DNA of 7,008 nucleotides from Pseudomonadota bacterium (GTDB lineage Bacteria; Pseudomonadota; Alphaproteobacteria; Rhizobiales; Xanthobacteraceae). This document shows positions 1-5,844 of the stretch, one piece after another. Position 1 is the first letter of the stretch. Each line of letters starts with the position of its first letter. The stretch covers positions 1-7,008 of the forward strand of contig JAEXXW010000151.1 in NCBI GenBank assembly GCA_023405565.1, given 5' to 3'. The notes beneath the pieces are model-generated. The model was not told where the DNA came from, searched no databases, and saw only the letters and a program-made list of their open reading frames with translations. A program made the translations under genes and the position numbers.

Positions 1-2596
1 TCATGTTGGCGTAGGACGTGTAGGGGAATGCCGGATAGAGCCGATGTCCGTCGCGGTGAATGCCATGACGCATGGCGCGCTCGAAGGCGGCGTAAGACCA
101 TGCGCCGATGCCGGTTTCCGGATCGGGTGTAATGTTCGTCGTATAGATGGCGCCGAATGGCGTCTCAAGGCGATGTCCGCCGGCATACGCCGCGCCGTCG
201 CCGTCCGTATGGCAGATCGCACAGCTTCCGAGCACCGCCACTTGACGTCCGCGCTCGATCATCTCGCGCGTAAAAGCTGCTGGATCGGGACGGCTCACCG
301 GAGCCAACGCGCCATGCCACGACAGCGCGGCAGCGAAACCGGCGGCTGCTGCAAAGCCAGAACCCAATAGGCTGTAGAACCAGCCGCTACGCGGCTTTTC
401 TTGTCCCTTGCTGGCTGCCTCGAGGCCAGCTTTGACACGCTCCGGCGTGAAGGGTGCTTCGCGAAAGCGCACGCCGGTCGCGTCATAGATGGCGTTAGCG
501 ATAGCGGCGGCGCTGGGGACGCTCGCCGATTCCCCGCCGCCTACCGGTGGATATTCATCACGCTTGAGCAGCAATGCATCGACGTGTGGAACCTCGACAA
601 AGGATATAATCGGGTAGGCGCCCCATTCCTGGCTCACCACCTTCTTGCGATCGAAGCGCACCTCCTCCTTCAGGGCACGGCTGGTCGATTGCACAACATT
701 GCCATGCAGCTGATGACGCACTCCGGCTGGATTGATCATCAGTCCAGTGTCCTGGCCCGCGATGACATTGGTGACGCGCACCTCGCCGGTCGAGCGTCTG
801 ACCTCCACATCGGCGACCCAGGCCGACCAAGCCGCGCCGAATCCCGGGAATTTGCTGTGCATATACAGCGCATAGGCAAATCCCTGGCCGCGCATGATGT
901 CGCCATCGCTGTCCATGGTCGGGGTTGTTCGTGGACGCCACTTGGCGCGCTCGGCGACCGCCTTGATGAGCGCAACGCCGCGCGGATCCTTCAGATGGCG
1001 CAGACGGTATTCAACCGGATCGACTCCGGCCTTGTAGGCCATTTCATCGATGAAGGACTCATGCGCAAAACTGTTGGGAAGCGAGGCGACGCCACGCAGC
1101 CATGAGGCGCGCACAATGGGGCGCGAGTCATGCACGTTCACGCGCAGGTTCTCGTAGTCGTATGGCGGGATAGCGGTGCGGTCGCCGGATTCCCCGAACT
1201 CGACGGTGGGCGGAATGGTGCCGGTCAGCAGCAGCGCCAGTGTCGGCGCGCGATTGGCGGGATACCAGTTTTCGAAATCATAGGCGGCAATATTTCCGTC
1301 TGCACCGAGATTGCCCTCGATGCTGATGATGCACGCCGGCCCCTTGGGCTCCCATGCGTGTTCCTGTTCCCGCGTTAATTGCACACGAACAGGACGCCCG
1401 ACTGCGCGCGCGAGCAGCGCGGCATCGGCCGATACATCGTCGGCACAATTACGGCCATAACAGCCTGCGGCTTCGTGGCGAACGACGTTCACCCGCTCAA
1501 TCGGCAACCCGAGCAGGGTGGCAATATCCGCTTGCAGCCAATGTGGATTCTGCGTGCCCGACCAGATGATGGCCTGACCATCGTTCACCTGCGCGACAGC
1601 GCAGGACGGTCCGATGGACGCATGCATCTGGTACGGCCAGATATAGGTGTTCGTCGTACAGGCCGGGCCATTGGCCAGCGCCTGATCAACATTGCCCTTG
1701 TTGATGAGTTCGCGCGTGCGCGTCTGATTGTTGCGCAGCGCATTCTCGATGTCCGAGAGATCGGGAAGGTCAGGTGTGTCCTTCCAGGTGGTGACAAGAC
1801 ACTCGGCAGCTTCGATCGCGTCTTCCTCGCGTTCGGCGACCACGCCGACAAAGTCGCCGAGTGTGACGACCGCTACCAGCCCCGAAATATGCCGGACAGA
1901 GGCTTCGTCCACCTCGAGCAGGCTGGTGCCGATGAAGGGACCATTGTCGAGACCCGCATAGGGCGGCCGCACAACGCGGCCATGCAGCATGCCCGGAACA
2001 CGAACGTCGTGCACGTAGGTGAATTCACCCGTGACTTTCTGAGGAATATCGACGCGCGGGGCAGAATGTCCGACCACGCGATATTCGTTCGGGGATTTGA
2101 CATGAGCGTCACGATCAAGCAGCAGCCTGATTGATCGCTGATGCAGCACATCGGCATAAGAAATGCTGCGTTCGTTATCTGCAATAAGCCGGATTGTGCC
2201 GCCGGCTGTCTCAAGTTCTGCTGGCGCGCATTGGAATAATATGGCGGCTTCGTTCACCAGCCATTGTCTGGCTTGTGCGGAAGCGATGCGTAATGGAATC
2301 GCGGTGATCTGTAAGGTGGTGCTGGCAATGGTCGCGCCCTGATCGGGGCCGATCCGGGTATCGCCAAGCACCATCGTCACATCCGCCAGTGTGAGGTCCA
2401 GCTCTTCGGCGACGATCTGCGCCAGCGCTGTGCGGATACCGGTGCCCAGATCCACATGGCCGTTGAAGGCAGTAACCTTTCCACCGGAATCGAGGTGAAG
2501 CAGCGCCTCTTCCTTGTCGGCATTGGCGGCCTTTGTGACGATAAAAAGTCCAGCGCCATCCTGCATGCCGGGCATGGCTTTGTCGGAAGCGTCCAT
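1..2596 (-). CDS. nicB: Molybdopterin subunit of nicotinate-type dehydrogenase, fused to cytochrome c (partial, 3' end beyond window)
   Basis: One uninterrupted minus-strand frame of 865 codons runs from the ATG at 2596 to the left edge without a stop. It is a xanthine-dehydrogenase-family molybdopterin-binding subunit of the single-chain NicB/IorB type. Seen: GHVDLGTGIRTALAQ with GDTRIGPDQG (about residues 46-87), GTQNPHWLQADIATLLG (347-363), GCYGRN followed by DAALLARAVGRPVRVQ (378-406), and GGGES near 687-691, where Glu689 matches the catalytic Glu of the family. A hydrophobic stretch at about 739-762, preceded by basic residues, looks like one transmembrane helix. It is followed by a heme c motif Cys-Ala-Ile-Cys-His (792-796). 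No Tat or Sec signal is visible at the N-terminus, so I infer a cytoplasmic molybdenum domain and periplasmic cytochrome domain(s). With NicA it should hydroxylate the ring carbon of a pyridine carboxylate, classically C6 of nicotinate, and send electrons to the respiratory chain. P. putida NicB has about 1187 residues and three heme domains, so roughly a quarter is missing here. The start lies 2 bases after the nicA stop and has only a weak ribosome site, suggesting translational coupling. Exact substrate is uncertain. Confidence 0.9.
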   Translation of the reverse strand, partial: MDASDKAMPGMQDGAGLFIVTKAANADKEEALLHLDSGGKVTAFNGHVDLGTGIRTALAQIVAEELDLTLADVTMVLGDTRIGPDQGATIASTTLQITAIPLRIASAQARQWLVNEAAILFQCAPAELETAGGTIRLIADNERSISYADVLHQRSIRLLLDRDAHVKSPNEYRVVGHSAPRVDIPQKVTGEFTYVHDVRVPGMLHGRVVRPPYAGLDNGPFIGTSLLEVDEASVRHISGLVAVVTLGDFVGVVAEREEDAIEAAECLVTTWKDTPDLPDLSDIENALRNNQTRTRELINKGNVDQALANGPACTTNTYIWPYQMHASIGPSCAVAQVNDGQAIIWSGTQNPHWLQADIATLLGLPIERVNVVRHEAAGCYGRNCADDVSADAALLARAVGRPVRVQLTREQEHAWEPKGPACIISIEGNLGADGNIAAYDFENWYPANRAPTLALLLTGTIPPTVEFGESGDRTAIPPYDYENLRVNVHDSRPIVRASWLRGVASLPNSFAHESFIDEMAYKAGVDPVEYRLRHLKDPRGVALIKAVAERAKWRPRTTPTMDSDGDIMRGQGFAYALYMHSKFPGFGAAWSAWVADVEVRRSTGEVRVTNVIAGQDTGLMINPAGVRHQLHGNVVQSTSRALKEEVRFDRKKVVSQEWGAYPIISFVEVPHVDALLLKRDEYPPVGGGESASVPSAAAIANAIYDATGVRFREAPFTPERVKAGLEAASKGQEKPRSGWFYSLLGSGFAAAAGFAAALSWHGALAPVSRPDPAAFTREMIERGRQVAVLGSCAICHTDGDGAAYAGGHRLETPFGAIYTTNITPDPETGIGAWSYAAFERAMRHGIHRDGHRLYPAFPYTSYANM

Positions 2597-2598
2597 GC

Positions 2599-3078
2599 TC
2601 AGCGATCTCGATTGTCTCGATTCATGAGTGCGACCGCTCTCAGGGCGGAGGCGATGATTTCCAGATGCGCGCCGCAGCGGCAGAGATTGTGTCGCAGGCC
2701 GGCGCGAATCTCTTTCTCACTGGCTTGCGGATTGCGAGCGAAGAGCGCCGCCAGAGTCATGATCATGCCGTTCAGACAATAGCCGCATTGGGTGCCTTGC
2801 TCGTCAATGAAGGCTTGCTGCACCGGATGCAGCTGGCCGTCGGCCTCACACAGGCCCTCAAGCGTCACCACATTGCGGCCCGCCACCGTCGATACTGGGA
2901 GCACGCAGGATCTTGCGGCAACCCCATCCACCAGCACTGTGCACGCGCCGCATTCCCCCAGGCCACAACCGAATTTCGGTCCGTTCAGCGCGAAATCATT
3001 GCGCAGGATGTGAAGCAACCGGGTGCGCGGAGGTGCTGCTACCGAAACGTGACTGCCATTCAAGGTCAGCTCAATCAT
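2599..3078 (-). CDS. nicA: [2Fe-2S] small subunit of nicotinate-type dehydrogenase
   Basis: A 159-residue protein of the two-cluster ferredoxin-like subunit family that partners molybdenum hydroxylases (NicA, IorA, CoxS type). The plant-type [2Fe-2S] cluster ligands are Cys38, Cys43, Cys46 and Cys58 in the segment KFGCGLGECGACTV and after. The second cluster is bound by Cys98, Cys101 (QCGYC) and Cys133, Cys135 (NLCRCG) in the helical C-terminal domain. All eight cysteines are present and the length is normal. It relays electrons from the molybdenum site in NicB towards the cytochrome c domains. The ATG at 3078 is chosen because the protein then begins MIELTLNG, as is usual in the family, and AGGA at 3088-3085 lies 6 bases upstream. 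An in-frame ATG at 3201 would add 41 residues unlike the family. The downstream neighbour nicB starts 2 bases after the stop, giving a tight nicAB operon. The pyridine context (nicC, nicX nearby) is why nicA is preferred over an isoquinoline or aldehyde oxidoreductase name. Confidence 0.9.
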   Translation of the reverse strand: MIELTLNGSHVSVAAPPRTRLLHILRNDFALNGPKFGCGLGECGACTVLVDGVAARSCVLPVSTVAGRNVVTLEGLCEADGQLHPVQQAFIDEQGTQCGYCLNGMIMTLAALFARNPQASEKEIRAGLRHNLCRCGAHLEIIASALRAVALMNRDNRDR

Positions 3079-3160
3079 AGTCCTTCCTATCGCATGCGGC
3101 CTGCCCAAGGCTACCGGCTGCCCGATTGGCCCTGTTTGCGCACAGGTTGCGCGGCGCATA

Positions 3161-3178
3161 TACAGCGTATACAAAGTT
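3161..3178. promoter_or_regulatory. Candidate operator in the nicA/binding-protein divergent region
   Basis: The 18-mer TACAGCGTATACAAAGTT matches the palindromic site upstream of nicC (4602-4619) at 13 of 18 positions and shares the core GCGTATAC. It lies between divergent nicA and the binding-protein gene, 83 bases from the nicA start. On the minus strand it gives TATA-like sequence (TTTGTATACG), so it may overlap the nicA promoter, although I cannot define a convincing -35/-10 pair there. P. putida and Bordetella nic genes are repressed by MarR-family NicR/BpsR; a similar regulator is an inference, since no regulator gene is in the window. Confidence 0.45.
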
Positions 3179-3183
3179 TTTAA

Positions 3184-3201
3184 TATCGCGTATGCCGACA
3201 A
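3184..3201. promoter_or_regulatory. Second, weaker candidate operator copy
   Basis: The 18-mer TATCGCGTATGCCGACAA matches the nicC-promoter palindrome at 12 of 18 positions with the core GCGTATGC. It starts 23 bp after the start of the neighbouring candidate site, close to two helical turns, so two dimers could bind side by side. It is less symmetric than the nicC site. Confidence 0.3.
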
Positions 3202-3231
3202 AATTCGCTGAATGCCTCTTGTTTTTGCTGA

Positions 3232-3259
3232 TTTTCAATGGGCGGGGTGAAAATATAAT
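3232..3259 (+). promoter_or_regulatory. Candidate promoter of the Bug/TctC gene
   Basis: A perfect TATAAT lies at 3254-3259. Sixteen bases upstream is TTTTCA (3232-3237), a 4-of-6 match to a sigma-70 type -35 box. Transcription would begin near 3266, leaving a leader of about 100 bases before the ATG at 3368. The two GCGTAT sites lie just upstream, suiting either activation of this gene or repression of nicA. Confidence 0.5.
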
Positions 3260-3367
3260 CGCTACACGTAGTTTCTCTGGTTGCCTGAACCGAGGTCTGT
3301 GTGGTCAAAATCCGCTGCGCGGGATTGGATTGAGGGGCGGCGTTGCTGTCGCTGAAAGGATCGTTCG

Positions 3368-4357
3368 ATGAAAATGGGCTTTAAGGCCACCGCCGCATTG
3401 CTGGCGGCGGCGACTCTGCTGTGTGGGGCTTCGCTGGGTCGGGCGCTTGCCGATTCAACTTTCCCCAACCGACCGGTACAGATCATCGTTCCGTATCCGG
3501 CGGGTGGCTTGACGGATATCTTGACGCGCGGATTGGCCGAGCGCCTCTCGAAGATCTGGGGTCAGCCCGTACTCGCGGTGAACAAGCCGGGTGCGAATGG
3601 TGTGATTGCCACGGCGCAAACCGCGAAGGCGGACCCGGACGGATACACGATATTGTTCGGGACGGACGCGACCCTGGCTGCAAATCTCAGCCTTTATTCC
3701 AATGTCCCTTATGAGCCCTTGCGCGACTTCGTGCCCTTGACGCTGATCGGCCGCTATAATCTCGTGCTGGTCGTGCACAAGGATGTGCCGGCTAAGACGT
3801 TTGATGAGCTCTTGGCCTATGTGCGTAAGCAGTCCAAGCCCTTGAACTTTGCCTCGGTTGGGACCGGCAGTACGCACCATTTGTCGATGGAGTTGTTGAA
3901 GTCGCTCGCCAAAATTGACGTCGTGCATGTGCCTTATCGCGGCGGTGGTCCGGCGACGACGGCCGTCATCGCTGGTGAGGTTGAGATGATGTTTAACGGG
4001 CCGGCAACCGTGCAGGATCACGTTGCAGCGGGAAGTGTCCGTGCTCTGGCGGTCAGCGGCAAGGCTCGTTCGCCGATCTTCCCCGATGCGCCGAGTATTT
4101 CCGAAGTGGGTTTCCCGACCTTTGATATGGTGAATTGGTATGGGCTGCTCGTGCCGGCCGGTACGCCGCCCGCCATCGTCGAAAAGCTGAAAAAAGACAT
4201 CATCTCGGTCGTCGCATCCCAGGAATTCAAGGATTGGGCGCTGGCGCGAGGCATCGATCCGGCCTCAAGTACTGAGGAGGAGTTCCGCACGCTCATCGCT
4301 TCCGATCGCGAACGTCTTGGGGCGATCATCAGATCGATCGGCTTGAAGCTTCAATAG
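3368..4357 (+). CDS. Periplasmic solute-binding protein, Bug/TctC family
   Basis: A 329-residue protein of the tripartite tricarboxylate transporter receptor (Bug, TctC) family; length is typical. It has a Sec signal peptide: basic start, hydrophobic core at about 8-19, and a likely cut after Ala-Leu-Ala at 26-28. The mature part opens with PNRPVQIIVPYPAGG (33-47) and Asp50, the conserved ligand-pocket loop of the family, followed by GQPVLAVNKPGANG (65-78) and ADPDGYTILFG (88-98). The start has AGGA 7 bases upstream (3357-3360). The protein captures a small carboxylate in the periplasm. Beside nic genes, a pyridine carboxylate is the likely ligand; Bordetella Bug27 has been reported to bind nicotinate-type compounds. 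No membrane partners (TctA, TctB) are present, so it is an orphan receptor here, as is common in Burkholderiales and some Hyphomicrobiales. It has its own promoter and terminator and is divergent from nicAB. The ligand is inferred from context only. Confidence 0.9.
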   Translation: MKMGFKATAALLAAATLLCGASLGRALADSTFPNRPVQIIVPYPAGGLTDILTRGLAERLSKIWGQPVLAVNKPGANGVIATAQTAKADPDGYTILFGTDATLAANLSLYSNVPYEPLRDFVPLTLIGRYNLVLVVHKDVPAKTFDELLAYVRKQSKPLNFASVGTGSTHHLSMELLKSLAKIDVVHVPYRGGGPATTAVIAGEVEMMFNGPATVQDHVAAGSVRALAVSGKARSPIFPDAPSISEVGFPTFDMVNWYGLLVPAGTPPAIVEKLKKDIISVVASQEFKDWALARGIDPASSTEEEFRTLIASDRERLGAIIRSIGLKLQ

Positions 4358-4383
4358 GCGAGTGCGATCGCTTGTGATGCGCG

Positions 4384-4425
4384 GGGGCGGCAAATCAAAC
4401 GGGTTGCCGCCCCTGTTCGTTGTTT
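4384..4425 (+). terminator. Rho-independent terminator after the binding-protein gene
   Basis: A perfect 10-bp stem, GGGGCGGCAA (4384-4393) with TTGCCGCCCC (4404-4413), encloses a 10-base loop. Outer G-U and C-G pairs can lengthen it by about 3 bp. It is followed by an interrupted T-rich run (TGTTCGTTGTTT). It lies 26 bases after the stop at 4357 and should separate this gene from the nicC operon. Confidence 0.8.
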
Positions 4426-4550
4426 GGGTGTGCAGCAGTCAGGGCGTTCGACTGAAAGCGGATGTGCCGCTTGTCTGCGAATCTGCACCCCAAAAGGTAA
4501 GTCTACGTAATAAATATTATCTCGGCATGATGGCGAAATTTTACTTTATC

Positions 4551-4565
4551 CATCATTATATGATG
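4551..4565. repeat. Inverted repeat in the nicC upstream region
   Basis: CATCAT and ATGATG form perfect 6-base arms around TAT in an AT-rich stretch just upstream of the candidate -35 box of nicC. The position suits an activator or regulator site, but the arms are short. Other ATGAT copies lie nearby (4528-4532, 4573-4577). Confidence 0.3.
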
Positions 4566-4576
4566 AAAATAGATGA

Positions 4577-4605
4577 TTGATTGATCTGCTCAGTCTGGAT
4601 ATATT
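4577..4605 (+). promoter_or_regulatory. Candidate promoter of the nicC-nicX operon
   Basis: TTGATT (4577-4582) and TATATT (4600-4605) are separated by exactly 17 bases and resemble sigma-70 boxes at 4 of 6 and 5 of 6 positions. Transcription would begin near 4612, inside the palindrome at 4602-4619, so a protein bound there would block it. Confidence 0.55.
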
Positions 4606-4619
4606 GCGTATACGCAGTA
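4602..4619. promoter_or_regulatory. Palindromic operator overlapping the nicC promoter
   Basis: TATTGCGTATACGCAGTA contains the perfect 12-bp palindrome TGCGTATACGCA (4605-4616), extended to 18 bp with one mismatched pair. It overlaps the candidate -10 box and the predicted transcription start, the usual place for a repressor. Related sites occur at 3161-3178 and 3184-3201. Confidence 0.6.
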
Positions 4620-4622
4620 AAT

Positions 4623-4627
4623 GGAGG
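4623..4627 (+). promoter_or_regulatory. Ribosome binding site that decides the nicC start
   Basis: GGAGG lies 8 bases before an in-frame TTG at 4636 and overlaps the upstream ATG at 4621. That ATG has no ribosome site before it and sits only about 9 bases from the predicted transcription start. This favours TTG as the true start. Confidence 0.6.
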
Positions 4628-4635
4628 TCGGTCAG

Positions 4636-5805
4636 TTGTCTAAAGGTTTGCGAGTGGTGGTCGCGGGTTGCGGCCTTGGTGGCGCTACTGCCGCCATCTT
4701 CCTGCAGCGCGCGGGATTCGATGTGAAGGTTTACGAACAGGCGCCTGAATTGACGCGCATCGGAGCCGGCATCAGTCTTGGTCCAAATGTGATCAAAGTG
4801 ATTGCTGCCCTTGGTCTCGACAAACGGTTTTTGGAAACCGGCACAGTGGCGCGTTCGCGTCTGAGCCGTGCGTGGGACACCGGAGAAGTTCTCAACGAAG
4901 TCAGTTACGTCAAATATGGCGAGATCTACGGCGCTGTGATGATGAGCATGCATCGCGGCGACATGCTGAAAATCCTTGTAGACGCATTGCAGCCGGGCAC
5001 GGTCTCTTTCGGCAAGAGGGTCGTGGGGCTCGACGAAGTGGCGGGTGGAGCAACGCGCATCACTTTTGAAGACGGCTCGATCACCGAAGCGGACGTGGTC
5101 ATCGGCGCCGACGGCGTGAACTCGATGGTGCGCGAAATTCTTCTTGGTGTGGAGCCGCCGATCTACACCGGCTTCGTTGCTTATCGCGCAATCTATTCAG
5201 TCAAGCATTTAGGCGATTTCCGCCCGCTTGCCGATCATACCAAATGGTGGACCACGGACTCCTTCCCCGCCGCCGAGGACCGTCACTTCATTTCCTACTA
5301 CCTGACCAATGATCGCGACGAGCTGTATTTCGTCACAGGGTCGCCCGACGCCAACTGGGATCCGACACGTTCGAATGTCCCAGTCGACATCGAGGAAATC
5401 CTCGAATGCTATGAGGGTTTCCACCCGGAAGTGCAGAAAATCATCGGCTCCTGCCCGGCGGCGACCAAGTGGCCGCTGCTTGAGCGCAAGCCGATGCCGC
5501 TCTGGAGCCGAGGCAATGTGGTGTTGCTTGGCGACGCCTGTCATCCGATGAAGCCGCATATGGGGCAAGGTGCCGGTATGGCGATCGAGGATGCCGCCGT
5601 GTTGTCACGCTGTCTGGAAGCCGCATCTTCGGTATCCGATGCGTTGCGAACCTACGAATACAACCGCAAGGACCGGACCGCAAAAGTACAGGATCATTCC
5701 CGCATAAACACCTGGTTCAAATATCCGACCGATACGGACTGGGTTTATGCCTACGACGCAGCGACGGTTCCCCTCGCGCCATCGAGCGTCGCGGCCGCAC
5801 ACTGA
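4636..5805 (+). CDS. nicC: FAD-dependent 6-hydroxynicotinate 3-monooxygenase family protein
   Basis: Group A flavin monooxygenase, 389 residues from the TTG at 4636 (394 from the ATG at 4621); P. putida NicC has 382. NicC converts 6-hydroxynicotinate, NADH and oxygen to 2,5-dihydroxypyridine and CO2 in the cytoplasm. Seen, numbered from the TTG: FAD motif GCGLGG (11-16), the Asp-Gly motif at 159-160, and GDACHPMKPHMGQGAGMAIEDA-type flavin and active-site segment around 299-320 with Gly299-Asp300. The TTG start places the FAD glycine at residue 11, exactly as in P. putida NicC. Compared with that sequence as I recall it, His217, Tyr221 and His308 match active-site His211, Tyr215 and His302, and the C-terminal NTW...WVYAYD stretch is conserved. 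However, His47 is replaced by Ser47, Cys202 by His201, and 11 rather than 4 residues separate Trp205 from His217. The family is clear but the exact substrate may differ. nicX follows after 39 bases, in the same operon. Confidence 0.85.
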   Translation: MSKGLRVVVAGCGLGGATAAIFLQRAGFDVKVYEQAPELTRIGAGISLGPNVIKVIAALGLDKRFLETGTVARSRLSRAWDTGEVLNEVSYVKYGEIYGAVMMSMHRGDMLKILVDALQPGTVSFGKRVVGLDEVAGGATRITFEDGSITEADVVIGADGVNSMVREILLGVEPPIYTGFVAYRAIYSVKHLGDFRPLADHTKWWTTDSFPAAEDRHFISYYLTNDRDELYFVTGSPDANWDPTRSNVPVDIEEILECYEGFHPEVQKIIGSCPAATKWPLLERKPMPLWSRGNVVLLGDACHPMKPHMGQGAGMAIEDAAVLSRCLEAASSVSDALRTYEYNRKDRTAKVQDHSRINTWFKYPTDTDWVYAYDAATVPLAPSSVAAAH

Positions 5806-5844
5806 AAATTCCATTTCATCATCGCAGACGGGCAGGAGTGGTTG

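Noticed and set aside
1..2600. Several open frames on both strands (for example plus-strand 401-1105 and 1379-2134, minus-strand 1873-2214) that could make nicB look broken.
   Set aside because: The nicB frame is continuous for 865 codons with family motifs throughout; the others show no recognisable domains and are shadows in GC-rich coding DNA. nicB is not frameshifted, only cut by the window edge.
3079..3201. A longer nicA starting at the ATG at 3201.
   Set aside because: The extra 41 residues do not look like the family, would cover the promoter region, and the ATG at 3078 has a good ribosome site and a standard N-terminus.
3260..3272. CTACACGTAG as an operator near the binding-protein transcription start.
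   Set aside because: The arms are only 4 bases with a two-base centre, and there is no second copy, so chance is likely.
3455..4021. A 188-codon minus-strand frame opposite the binding-protein gene.
   Set aside because: The composition is that of an antisense shadow, rich in Arg and His without domain motifs; the plus-strand Bug protein is clear.
4362..4580. A 72-codon open frame between the binding-protein gene and nicC.
   Set aside because: It runs through the terminator hairpin and AT-rich promoter DNA, has no ribosome site that I can see, and no recognisable motif.
5842..5844. TTG as the nicX start.
   Set aside because: Only 3 bases separate it from AGGAG; the ATG directly after it has ideal spacing.
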